Below are positions 26,526 to 34,885 of a DNA stretch of 64,000 nucleotides, piece after piece; the first letter of the stretch is position 1; the number at the start of each line of letters is the position of its first letter. The position numbers and the translations under genes were made by a program. This stretch comes from Streptomyces humi (GTDB lineage Bacteria > Actinomycetota > Actinomycetes > Streptomycetales > Streptomycetaceae), in NCBI RefSeq assembly GCF_001005085.2, contig NZ_LBMU02000038.1:116501-180500 (forward strand), given 5' to 3'. A model generated the notes under the pieces. The model did no database searches. It saw only the letters and a program-made list of their open reading frames with translations, and was not told the origin of the DNA.

Positions 26526-26756
26526 ATGAAGCACGTTGACGACGCGTCGGCTCTGCCGGTCACCTGGTGGAAGTCCTCTGCGTCCGCATCACAGTCCGAC
26601 TGCGTGGAATGCGGGATCGTCGACGGGGCGACGGTCGCCGTCCGGGACAGCAAGCGCCCGCACGGGCCCGCGCTGCTGTTCGGCCGGCCGTCGCTCTCCG
26701 CGTTCACCACGGCGCTGGCGCTCGGTGACGGCCGAACAGGCGACCGCCTCGACTGA
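26526..26756 (+). CDS. DUF397 protein, partner of the WhiJ-like regulator
   Basis: 76 residues with the DUF397 signature: WWKSSASASQSDCVECG, TVAVRDSKRPHGPALLF and the final SLSAFTTAL. These small proteins almost always follow an XRE-DUF5753 gene and are thought to modulate it, in a toxin-antitoxin-like or anti-regulator manner. It is co-transcribed, with a 4-nt gap. Confidence 0.92.
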   Translation: MKHVDDASALPVTWWKSSASASQSDCVECGIVDGATVAVRDSKRPHGPALLFGRPSLSAFTTALALGDGRTGDRLD

Positions 26757-26821
26757 GAGGCTCGACCGAAGGAATGGCGCCCACCGCGAGGTGGTCGCCT
26801 GCCGCTCTGCCCCGGAAAACC

Positions 26822-26850
26822 AAGAAACCCCTGCTCAGCAGGGGTTTCTT
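26822..26850. terminator. Terminator between DUF397 and tRNA-Leu genes
   Basis: A perfect 12-bp stem AAGAAACCCCTG/CAGGGGTTTCTT with a CTCAG loop, followed by T-rich ends on either strand. It can end both the rightward DUF397 transcript and the leftward tRNA transcript. Confidence 0.85.
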
Positions 26851-26863
26851 CGTGATTCCTTCA

Positions 26864-26951
26864 TGGTGTCCGAGGGGGGACTTGAACCCCCACGCCCGAT
26901 AAAGGGCACTAGCACCTCAAGCTAGCGCGTCTGCCATTCCGCCACCCGGAC
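26864..26951 (-). tRNA. tRNA-Leu, anticodon GAG
   Basis: On the minus strand the acceptor arms GTCCGGG and CTCGGAC pair with one G-U, the discriminator is A and the CCA end is encoded. The anticodon loop TTGAGGT sits between CTAGC and GCTAG, giving anticodon GAG for CUC/CUU. A long variable arm (TGCCCTTTATCGGGCG) and the T loop GTTCAAGTC complete a type II tRNA. Confidence 0.96.
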
Positions 26952-27150
26952 AAGGTGTCTGTCGTGCGGGGTTTCCCCCGCGGCGACGAAGGAAACACTA
27001 CCAGGCTTTCCGGGGTGGCCGATCACACCCCGTTCCGGGCGGGGCCGGGCGTGAACGGCGTGTGACGGGCCGGGACCGCTCTTGGGGTCGGGACGGAAAG
27101 GGAGAGAGGATGGCCGGGACCGGCCGGCAGTGACAGCGGAGGGAAGCAGC

Positions 27151-28476
27151 GTGAGCGAGACGGACACGGCCAGGGGCGTCACCGGCGAGGACGAGGTCGT
27201 GGACCTCTGCCGCGAGCTGATCCGGTTCGACACCAGCAACTACGGCGACCACTCCGGCCCCGGTGAGCGCAAGGCCGCGGAATGGGTCGCGGAGAAGCTC
27301 GCCGAGGTCGGGCTGGAGCCGGAGATCTTCGAGTCCCACCCGGGCCGCGCCTCCACGGTGGCCCGCATCGAGGGCGCGGATCCCACCCGGCCCGCCCTGC
27401 TGATCCACGGGCACCTCGACGTCGTACCGGCCAACGCCGACGACTGGACCCACCACCCCTTCTCCGGCGAGGTCGCGGACGGGTGCGTGTGGGGCCGGGG
27501 AGCCGTGGACATGAAGGACATGGACGCCATGACCCTGGCGGTCGTGCGGGACCGGCTGCGCAGCGGCCGCAAGCCGCCCAGGGACATCGTGCTGGCCTTC
27601 CTCGCCGACGAGGAGGCCGGCGGCACCTACGGCGCCCGGTACCTCGTCGACCACCACCCGGGCCTCTTCGAGGGCGTCACCGAGGCGATCAGCGAGGTGG
27701 GCGGCTTCTCCTTCACGGTGAGCGAGGAGCGGCGGCTCTACCTGATCCAGACGGCCGAGAAGGGCATGCACTGGATGAAGCTGAAGGTGGCAGGCACCGC
27801 CGGGCACGGCTCGATGATCCACCGCGACAACGCGATCACCGAGCTGTCCGAGGCCGTCGCCCGCGTCGGCCGGCACAAGTTCCCGGTGCGGGTCACCAAG
27901 ACCACCCGGGCCTTCCTCGACGAACTGGGCGACGCGCTCGGCACCCAGCTGGATCCGGAGGACATGGAGTCGACGCTGGCCCGGCTCGGCGGCATCGCCA
28001 AGCTCATCGGCGCGACGCTCAGCAACACCGCCAACCCGACCCAGCTGAACGCCGGTTACAAGGTCAACGTCATCCCGGGCGAGGCCACCGCGCACGTGGA
28101 CGGACGGTTCCTGCCCGGTCACGAGGAGGAGTTCCTCGCCGACCTCGACCGGCTGCTCGGCCCGAACGTGGTCCGCGCGGACGTGCACTCCGACAAGGCG
28201 CTGGAGACGTCCTTCGACGGGGCCCTGGTGGAGGCCATGCAGTCCTCACTGCTCGCCGAGGACCCCACCGCGAAGGCGGTCCCCTACATGCTCTCCGGCG
28301 GCACCGACGCCAAGTCCTTCGACGACCTGGGCATCCGCGGCTTCGGCTTCGCGCCGCTCAGGCTGCCGCCGGAGCTGGACTTCGCCGGCATGTTCCACGG
28401 TGTCGACGAGCGGGTGCCGGTGGACGGCCTCCAGTTCGGAGTGCGAGTGCTCGACCGGTTTATCGACGCGTCGTGA
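27151..28476 (+). CDS. M20-family metallopeptidase/deacylase
   Basis: 441 residues from GTG 27151 (GGAGGG upstream). Zinc-site motifs are complete: HGHLDVVP, WGRGAVDMKD, LADEEAGG and the dimerisation-domain AGTAGHGSMIHRDN, ending with a C-terminal FHGVDERVP His. A cytoplasmic di-zinc hydrolase related to ArgE/DapE and dipeptidases; the substrate is unknown. It is followed by the chaplin gene but separated from it by a promoter region. Confidence 0.92.
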   Translation: MSETDTARGVTGEDEVVDLCRELIRFDTSNYGDHSGPGERKAAEWVAEKLAEVGLEPEIFESHPGRASTVARIEGADPTRPALLIHGHLDVVPANADDWTHHPFSGEVADGCVWGRGAVDMKDMDAMTLAVVRDRLRSGRKPPRDIVLAFLADEEAGGTYGARYLVDHHPGLFEGVTEAISEVGGFSFTVSEERRLYLIQTAEKGMHWMKLKVAGTAGHGSMIHRDNAITELSEAVARVGRHKFPVRVTKTTRAFLDELGDALGTQLDPEDMESTLARLGGIAKLIGATLSNTANPTQLNAGYKVNVIPGEATAHVDGRFLPGHEEEFLADLDRLLGPNVVRADVHSDKALETSFDGALVEAMQSSLLAEDPTAKAVPYMLSGGTDAKSFDDLGIRGFGFAPLRLPPELDFAGMFHGVDERVPVDGLQFGVRVLDRFIDAS

Positions 28477-28579
28477 ATCACTGGCTTGGGCTAATCGAGC
28501 GACTGTACGAGTTCTCCTGAAAAGAGTGAATGCGACGATAAGCTCGTAGCTCCATTACTCCCTCCTCGTTACACCGGGT

Positions 28580-28601
28580 GCGATCCGCTACTTGGGATCG
28601 C
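28580..28601 (+). promoter_or_regulatory. Hairpin in the chpH leader
   Basis: GCGATCC and GGATCGC form a 7-bp inverted repeat with an 8-nt loop, ending about 10 nt before the strong AAGGAGG of chpH. It could affect stability or translation of this highly expressed mRNA; the role is inferred. Confidence 0.4.
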
Positions 28602-28621
28602 ATTGCCAACAAGGAGGAATA

Positions 28622-28855
28622 ATGCTCAAGAAGGTCGTCGCTGCTGCGGCTGCCACTGGTGGTCTGGTTCTCGCGGGTGCGGGCCTGGCCGTCGCCGACT
28701 CGGGTGCCCAGGGCGCTGCCGTGGGTTCCCCGGGTGTCATCTCCGGCAACGTGATCCAGGTTCCCGTGCACGTCCCGGTGAACGTCTGCGGCAACACGAT
28801 CTCCGTGATCGGGCTGCTGAACCCCGCCTTCGGCAACACCTGCATCAACAAGTGA
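28622..28855 (+). CDS. chpH: Short chaplin, ChpH-like
   Basis: 77 residues. A Sec signal (MLKKVVAAAAATGGLVLAGAGLAVA, about 25 residues) precedes a single chaplin domain containing GSPGVISGNVIQVPVHVPVN, CGNTISVIGLLNPAFGNTC. The two Cys form the expected disulfide. Chaplins assemble into amyloid fibrils that coat aerial hyphae and lower surface tension. SD AAGGAGG is 5-6 nt from the ATG. It lies next to a long chaplin, as chpH-chpC do in S. coelicolor from memory. Confidence 0.95.
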   Translation: MLKKVVAAAAATGGLVLAGAGLAVADSGAQGAAVGSPGVISGNVIQVPVHVPVNVCGNTISVIGLLNPAFGNTCINK

Positions 28856-28885
28856 CGCCGGCTCCCTGAGGGGGCGTCTTTCCGT

Positions 28886-28920
28886 CGGCCCCGGAGCGCG
28901 CGCCACGCGCTCCGGGGCCG
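28886..28920 (+). terminator. Terminator after chpH
   Basis: A perfect 15-bp stem, CGGCCCCGGAGCGCG with its complement, a 5-nt loop and a following TTTT. It separates the two chaplin genes, which therefore have separate transcripts or partial read-through. Confidence 0.85.
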
Positions 28921-28991
28921 ACCGGTTTTCCGCGGTTCTTTCCGCGCGGAATGCATACGGTCAGGATCCAAGGCAGGGGGGAATTCAGATA

Positions 28992-30167
28992 ATGCGACAG
29001 GGTGCCCGTAAGGGCCTTATGACAGTGGCCGCGGCGACCGGCGTGATCGCCGCGGCGAGCGGCTACGCACACGCCGACTCGGGAGCCGTCGGCTCCGCCG
29101 GCGACTCACCGGGCGTGCTGTCCGGCAACACGGTGCAGGCGCCGGTGCACGTGCCGGTCAACGTCTGCGGCAACACCGTCAACGTCGTCGGCGCCCTCAA
29201 CCCGGCGATGGGCAACAAGTGCGTCAACCACGGCACCCGCGGCGACGCGCCGGGCGGCTACGGCGACTCGGGCGGCCACGGTGGGTACGGCGACTCGGGC
29301 GGCTACGGCGACTCGGGCGGTCACGGCGACTCGGGCGGTCACGGCGGCGGTCACGGCGGCGGCCAGGGCGGCGGCCGGGGCGGTTCGCACGCGGGCGGCC
29401 ACACCGGCGGCTCGCCCGGCGTCGGCTCGGGCAACACGGTGCAGGCGCCGATCGACGTACCGGTCAACGTGTGCGGCAACAGCGTCAACGTGATCGGCAT
29501 CGGCAACACGGCCGCGGGCAACGACTGCGCCAACGACGGCGGCTACGGCGACCACGGCGGCTACGGCGGCTCGGGCGGTCACGGTGGCCACGGCGGTCAT
29601 GGTGGCCACGGCGGTCATGGTGGGCACGGCGGTCATGGTGGCCACGGCGGTCATGGTGGGCACGGCGGTCATGGTGGGCACGGCGGTCATGGCGGTCATG
29701 GCGGTCATGGCGGTCACGGTGGTCACGGTGGTCATGGCGGTCACGGCGGGCACGGTGGCAACCCTGGAACCCCCGGAAACCCGGGGAATCCAGGGCACCC
29801 GGGTCAGCCGGGTACTCCGGGACACCCTGGTACTCCGGGACACCCTGGTACGCCGGGTCAGCCCGGTACTCCGGGGCACCCGGGCACTCCCGGTACTCCG
29901 GGCCAGCCGGGTACTCCCGGAAACCCCGGCACTCCGGGGCACCCCGGCACCCCCGGGCACCCCGGGGGCGGGAGTGTTCCGAGTGGGGGGCACGGGTCGT
30001 CCGTCGTCAGCCCGGTGGGCAGCAGTTCCGTGACGCAGCCCGGCAGCGGCGCCGCGCAGCTCGCGCACACGGGCAGTGACCTCCCGCTGGGCCTCGCGCT
30101 GCCCGCGGGCGCCGGCGCGCTGCTCGCGGGTGCGGTGCTCTACCGCAAGGCGCGCGCCACGGCGTAG
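28992..30167 (+). CDS. chpC: Long chaplin with Gly-His and collagen-like repeats, sortase-anchored (ChpC-like)
   Basis: 391 residues. A signal peptide is followed by chaplin domain 1 (DSPGVLSGNTVQAPVHVPVN, CGNTVNVVGALNPAMGNKC), a Gly/His/Ser/Tyr linker, chaplin domain 2 (GSPGVGSGNTVQAPIDVPVN, to GNDC), then 20 exact Gly-Gly-His units (195-254) and about 70 residues of Pro-Gly-X repeats (258-327). The C-terminus has LAHTG, a hydrophobic helix and RKARATA, a sortase E-type sorting signal. Long chaplins are wall-anchored and display chaplin domains; this one is larger than usual because of the repeat expansions. Confidence 0.93.
   Translation: MRQGARKGLMTVAAATGVIAAASGYAHADSGAVGSAGDSPGVLSGNTVQAPVHVPVNVCGNTVNVVGALNPAMGNKCVNHGTRGDAPGGYGDSGGHGGYGDSGGYGDSGGHGDSGGHGGGHGGGQGGGRGGSHAGGHTGGSPGVGSGNTVQAPIDVPVNVCGNSVNVIGIGNTAAGNDCANDGGYGDHGGYGGSGGHGGHGGHGGHGGHGGHGGHGGHGGHGGHGGHGGHGGHGGHGGHGGHGGHGGHGGHGGHGGNPGTPGNPGNPGHPGQPGTPGHPGTPGHPGTPGQPGTPGHPGTPGTPGQPGTPGNPGTPGHPGTPGHPGGGSVPSGGHGSSVVSPVGSSSVTQPGSGAAQLAHTGSDLPLGLALPAGAGALLAGAVLYRKARATA
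29574..29753 (+). repeat. 9-bp repeat array encoding (Gly-Gly-His)20
   Basis: Twenty consecutive 9-bp units of the form GGYGGKCAY. Synonymous third bases vary in blocks, giving higher-order repeats, so copy number likely varies by slippage or recombination. Confidence 0.93.
29763..29972 (+). repeat. Collagen-like Pro-Gly-X repeat
   Basis: About 22 consecutive Pro-Gly-X triplets with X = Thr, His, Asn or Gln, equivalent to Gly-X-Pro in register. Such tracts can form bacterial collagen-like triple helices. Confidence 0.9.
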
Positions 30168-30210
30168 CGCACGGACGGTGACGCACCGGCGGCGGTGCGT
30201 GGACCGGAAC

Positions 30211-30232
30211 GGGCCCCGTCGACGCGGGGCCC
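30211..30232 (+). terminator. Terminator after the long chaplin gene
   Basis: An 8-bp stem GGGCCCCG/CGGGGCCC with a 6-nt loop followed by TTTCC. A second small hairpin (GCACCGgcggCGGTGC-like) lies just upstream at 30183-30198. Confidence 0.7.
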
Positions 30233-30252
30233 TTTCCGTCAGTCGGCCAGTC

Positions 30253-30441
30253 TCACCATGTGGCACGCACCTGGCGGATGATCCGCCGGCGCAACCGCAC
30301 CCTGCGGCTGCCGTCGCGCATGAGGCTCAGTCGGTCCAACTCCCAGTGTCCGTACTCGGCATGGTCCGTCAGCAGACGTGTGGCCTCCTTGCGGGACACC
30401 CCGCGAGGTACGTACACGTCGACAAATTCGTATTCCGGCAT
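30253..30441 (-). CDS. DUF5703 small protein
   Basis: 62 residues beginning MPEYEFVDVYVPRGVSRKEA and ending in an Arg-rich tail (RRVRLRRRIIRQVRATW). It matches the conserved actinobacterial DUF5703 family, whose function is unknown. The basic C-terminus suggests binding to nucleic acid or membrane, by inference only. It converges with the chaplin and diverges from the gene at 30489. CACAAT 7 nt before the ATG could be a leaderless -10. Confidence 0.85.
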   Translation of the reverse strand: MPEYEFVDVYVPRGVSRKEATRLLTDHAEYGHWELDRLSLMRDGSRRVRLRRRIIRQVRATW

Positions 30442-30475
30442 CGCATCTATTGTGCGGGCTGGTGCCCGGTACGGA

Positions 30476-30481
30476 TAGCGT
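30476..30481 (+). promoter_or_regulatory. -10 box, probable leaderless promoter
   Basis: TAGCGT lies 7 nt before ATG 30489, with no Shine-Dalgarno in between or upstream. Confidence 0.5.
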
Positions 30482-30488
30482 CTGCACT

Positions 30489-31217
<729 letters not shown>

Positions 31218-31232
31218 CCCGCCCCGGCCGGT

Positions 31233-31268
31233 GGTGCCGGACCGGTCCTCCGTGACCGGTCCGGCACC
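31233..31268. terminator. Bidirectional terminator
   Basis: A perfect 15-bp stem, GGTGCCGGACCGGTC with its complement, and a 6-nt loop sit between the convergent genes ending at 31217 and 31301. Confidence 0.85.
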
Positions 31269-31300
31269 GCCGCCGCGGGGTCCCGTGGCGGTCAGGGCGG

Positions 31301-33643
31301 TCAGCCCGCCGTCGGCACCAGCGTCCTGAGCAGCAGCGGGAGCCGGGTCGTCCGGGGCTTCGGCAGGGCCTCGGCCACCGCCCTCGGCAGGGCCTGCTCC
31401 ACGCCGTGCACCACCGACAGATGCCGCTCCGCCCGGCTGAACGCCGTGTACACCCAGGGACGGCTGAGGGACTGGGCCGCGTCCCCCGGCAGCACCACGA
31501 CCGCCGCCGGCCACCGGCCGCCCGCCGCCTGGTGGGCGGTCACCGCCCAGCCGTGCCGCACGGACTGCTCGACCTGCTCCTTGGACACGACGACGGGCCC
31601 GCCCGCGCACGACAGGTGCAGCCCGTCGCCGTCCGCCTTCACCACTCGGCCCGGCAGCGTACGGCCCGGTGCGGGGGAGTAGGCGATCCGGTCGCCCGGG
31701 TCGAAGCCGCCGAAGCGGCCCGGGCCCGGATTGAGCCGTTCCTTGAGAGCGGTGTTGAGGGCCCGGGTGCCCGCCGCGCCGCCGTGGCCCGGGGTGATCA
31801 CCACGGTCTGCTCGGCGGGGACGCCGATGGCGCGCGGCACGGAGTCGGCGACCAGCTGCACCGTCCGGTGCACCGCCTCGCCGGCGTCCCGCACCGGCAC
31901 GATCACGACCTCCTTGCCGGGCGCGTCGACCTGGAGGAGTTCACCGACACCGATCCCGGAGACCAGCTCGCCGAGCGGACCGGGGTCGGGCGTACGAGAG
32001 GCGAGCTGCGGGCACACGCGGGCCGCCAGCAGGTCGGCGAAGACCCGCCCCGGCCCCGCCGACCACAGCACCGCGGGATCCCCGCTGAGCACCAGCCGCG
32101 CCCCGTCGGGAAGCGCCTCCACGACCATGGCCGCGCTCTCCACGTCCAGCTGGGGCGCGTCCAGCACGATCAGCAGGTCGAGGTCGAGAGCGCCCTCCGC
32201 GTCCCGGCCGGGCCCCTCCGCACCGGCGAGCAGCCCGGCGACCGTGCCGACGGCCGCCGCGCCGTCCTCCTGCGGTGCCGTCAGCTGCCGGCACCCGTCG
32301 GGGGTGTGGGCGGCGGCGAAGGCACGCAGACCCGCGGCGCGGGCGGCGGCCAGCAGCGCGGCCGGCTCGGGGCGGGCCGCCTCGCCGCCCGTGTGCAGCA
32401 CGAGCCCGTGTCCGGCGACCGCCCTCGCCAGCTCGGCCGCGCCCCCCGAGGCCGCCGCGGCGACCGCGTCCCAGGGCCCTGGCGCGTCCTTGGCCAGGGA
32501 GTTGACCAGCCGGGCCAGTCCGTCGGCGAGGCTCTCCTCGGCCAGCGCGTACCGCTCCAGACCGACCAGGACCCGGACCGGCCGCTCCTCCTCGTCGTCC
32601 GCGGGTTCCGGGGCGCCCGGATCGAGCGCGTCCTGGAAGACCAGGGCCTCGCCCTCGGCGAGCGCGCTCTGCACGGCCGCGTCCGGGTCCGGCACCGCCC
32701 GCTGGGCCAGCGCCGCGGCCAGCGTCGGCATCTCCAGCGCGGTGTGCCCGGCGAGGGCGGCCTGTTCGAGGAGCCAGCCGGTCAGCGCCCGGCCGCGCCG
32801 CTCGTCGTCCGGGCCGCACTCCGCGCCGAGCAGCGCCCGCGCGAACCCGTCGGCCTGGTCCGGGCGCACGCCGGGGACCCGCAGCAGCTGCCAGGGGTCC
32901 TCCCGCAGCAGGACGTCCGCCCCCTCGCCGAGGGCGGCGGCGACCTGGGGTGCGAGTGACTCCGGGGCACCGCCGTCGGCCAGGACCCCGCGTACCGCCG
33001 TGACCGTCTCGGCGGCGGGCCCGGTGGCGGCCGGGGCGGCGGGCTGCGGCCGACGGACCGGCTCCGGGGCGGCGGCCGCCCGGCGCGGAGCCGGTTCCGG
33101 GTCGCCGAACACGGTGGCCGCCGGCTTCTCGCCGCCCTCCACCGCCCGGATCGCCGCGAGCAGGTCGGCCGCCTTGCCGCTGAGCTTGCCGCCGCTCTCG
33201 ACGGGACCCCTCCGCTCGGCCTTCCGCCGTTCGATCCGCTCCCGCTCGACCCGCTGAGCGGCCAGCTCGGCCTCTGCCTCAGACCGCTGAGCCGCGTCCG
33301 CCGAGTCGCCACCGGAGCCGGACCCACCGCCCGGCGCGGAGCCGGAGGCCGTCCCGTCGCCCTGAGCCCCGCCGCCGACGCCCTCAGGGCCGGCCGCCTC
33401 GGCTCCGTCACTCCCGGCCCCGCCGCCGACGCCCTCCGGGCCGGCCCCTCCGGCTCCGCTGCCTTCGGCTTCGTCGGCTTCGTCGGCGTCGGTTCTGCTG
33501 TCGTCGTCCCGGCTGTTCGTGCCGGTCGCGTCGGCGCCCGGCGAGTCGCTCGCTTCGGCTGGGCCGGCGGTGAGGTTCGCGGCCTCCGGCGTCCCCTCGT
33601 CGTCGGCCTCGGGCGTGGCGCCCAGCCCCGGCTCCGTGCTCAC
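31301..33643 (-). CDS. RecD2-like protein with degenerate ATPase motifs
   Basis: 780 residues from GTG 33643. The first ~150 are low-complexity acidic and Gly-rich. A helix-hairpin-helix region follows (LLREDPWQLLRVPGVRPDQA), with RecD2-like EQAALAGHTALEMPTLAAAL. At the Walker A position VITGGPGTGKT of RecD2 aligns with LHTGGEAARPE (Gly419-Glu426), and the Walker B DEAS aligns with DAPQ (495-498). The C-terminal YTAFSRAERHLSVVHG (motif VI) is retained. It overlaps the upstream reductase gene by 4 bp. Probably a DNA-binding protein without helicase activity. Confidence 0.8.
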   Translation of the reverse strand: MSTEPGLGATPEADDEGTPEAANLTAGPAEASDSPGADATGTNSRDDDSRTDADEADEAEGSGAGGAGPEGVGGGAGSDGAEAAGPEGVGGGAQGDGTASGSAPGGGSGSGGDSADAAQRSEAEAELAAQRVERERIERRKAERRGPVESGGKLSGKAADLLAAIRAVEGGEKPAATVFGDPEPAPRRAAAAPEPVRRPQPAAPAATGPAAETVTAVRGVLADGGAPESLAPQVAAALGEGADVLLREDPWQLLRVPGVRPDQADGFARALLGAECGPDDERRGRALTGWLLEQAALAGHTALEMPTLAAALAQRAVPDPDAAVQSALAEGEALVFQDALDPGAPEPADDEEERPVRVLVGLERYALAEESLADGLARLVNSLAKDAPGPWDAVAAAASGGAAELARAVAGHGLVLHTGGEAARPEPAALLAAARAAGLRAFAAAHTPDGCRQLTAPQEDGAAAVGTVAGLLAGAEGPGRDAEGALDLDLLIVLDAPQLDVESAAMVVEALPDGARLVLSGDPAVLWSAGPGRVFADLLAARVCPQLASRTPDPGPLGELVSGIGVGELLQVDAPGKEVVIVPVRDAGEAVHRTVQLVADSVPRAIGVPAEQTVVITPGHGGAAGTRALNTALKERLNPGPGRFGGFDPGDRIAYSPAPGRTLPGRVVKADGDGLHLSCAGGPVVVSKEQVEQSVRHGWAVTAHQAAGGRWPAAVVVLPGDAAQSLSRPWVYTAFSRAERHLSVVHGVEQALPRAVAEALPKPRTTRLPLLLRTLVPTAG

Positions 33644-34623
33644 AGCGTGCTCCAGTCGTGATCGGGATAGCGGTGCACGGGCGCCGACACGTCGTCGAGG
33701 GCCCGGCAGATCTCGTCAGGAAGCGTAAGTGCCTCCACTGACAACGCCGCCGTGAGCTGCTGCGCGTTGCGCGCGCCGACGATCGGCGCGGCCACGCCCG
33801 GCCGGTCCCGCACCCAGGCGAGCGCCACCTGGAGCGGTGTCACCGCGAGCCCGTCGGCCGCGGTCTGCACCGCGTCCACGATCCGGGTCGCGGTGTCGTC
33901 GAGGTACGGCGCGACGAAGGGCGCCAGGTGCTCGGACGCGCCCCGTGAGTCCGGGGGAGTGGCGTTGCGGTACTTCGCGGTGAGCACACCCCGGCCCAGG
34001 GGGGAGGACGGCAGCAGGCCGATGCCCAGGTCCAGCGCGGCCGGCAGCACCTCGCGTTCGACGCCGCGCTGGAGCAGCGAGTACTCCAGCTGCGTGCTGG
34101 CCAGCCGGGTGCGGTGGCCGGGCGCCGCGAGCTGCCAGGTGGCCGCCTTCGCCAGCTGCCAGCCGCAGAAGTTGGAGACGCCCGCGTAGCGGGCCCGGCC
34201 GCTGCTGACGGCCAGGTCGAGGGCGTGCAGGGTCTCCTCAAGCGGCGTGTCCGGGTCGTAGGCGTGCACGTGCCAGACGTCGACGTGGTCGGTGCCGAGA
34301 CGGGCCAGGGAGGCGTCCAGCGCGCCGAGCAGATGGCCACGTGAGCCGTCGAAACGGCGGTCGGGGTCGGGGACGCTGCCCGCCTTGGTCGAGATGACCA
34401 GGTCCCGGCGCGGCACCAGCCCTTCTATGAGCTGCCCGAGCAGGTACTCGGCCTCTCCGTCGCCGTACACGTCCGCGGTGTCGACGAGGGTGCCGCCGGC
34501 CTCCCAGAACGTCTTCAGCATGTCCGCGGCGTCGTGCTCGTCGACGTCCCGGCCCCAGGTGAGGGTGCCGAGTCCGATTCTGGACACGCGAAGGCCGGTA
34601 CGGCCGAGATGCCTCTGCTCCAT
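33640..34623 (-). CDS. Aldo/keto reductase
   Basis: 327 residues. The catalytic tetrad is visible: Asp and Tyr in VDTADVYGDGEAE, Lys in VISTKAGS, His in WHVHAYDPD. The N-terminus LGRTGLRVSRIGLGTLTWG and C-terminal PIVGARNAQQL (NADPH 2'-phosphate region) fit AKR families 11-13. Reduces carbonyls with NADPH; the substrate is unknown. Start at ATG 34623 is supported by TAATCT 7 nt upstream. The 3' end overlaps the RecD2-like gene (GTGA). Confidence 0.92.
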   Translation of the reverse strand: MEQRHLGRTGLRVSRIGLGTLTWGRDVDEHDAADMLKTFWEAGGTLVDTADVYGDGEAEYLLGQLIEGLVPRRDLVISTKAGSVPDPDRRFDGSRGHLLGALDASLARLGTDHVDVWHVHAYDPDTPLEETLHALDLAVSSGRARYAGVSNFCGWQLAKAATWQLAAPGHRTRLASTQLEYSLLQRGVEREVLPAALDLGIGLLPSSPLGRGVLTAKYRNATPPDSRGASEHLAPFVAPYLDDTATRIVDAVQTAADGLAVTPLQVALAWVRDRPGVAAPIVGARNAQQLTAALSVEALTLPDEICRALDDVSAPVHRYPDHDWSTL

Positions 34624-34630
34624 GTCCGCG

Positions 34631-34636
34631 AGATTA
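34631..34636 (-). promoter_or_regulatory. -10 box, probable leaderless promoter of the aldo/keto reductase
   Basis: On the minus strand TAATCT stands 7 nt before the ATG, and no Shine-Dalgarno is seen. Confidence 0.55.
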
Positions 34637-34885
34637 CTGGCCAGAGTTGATGCGTTGGGTTGCCTGTGGATAACCGATTTCCCCAGCACGGGGGCTTCGA
34701 AGGTACGGGACTCACCCGGCCAAGGTGCGCGGGGCCGTATCGGTACGCGGCTGCGCCGCGCGAGCGGGACGAGCCTTCACCACTCGCAGTCCCGCAGTCG
34801 ACGCGAACCTGTACCCCCGTGCCGGAATCCGCCACGCTAAGGTCTCTCGCGACAGCGACGTTACTGATCGGTAAGGGGATCGGCC

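Noticed and set aside
26864..26951. tRNA-Leu as an integration site for the Pls-like block
   Set aside because: No integrase, no direct repeat of the tRNA 3' end was seen nearby, and flanking genes show no clear boundary.
29574..29753. Possible CRISPR-like array
   Set aside because: Units are 9 bp, contiguous without spacers, and encode Gly-Gly-His in frame within the chaplin.
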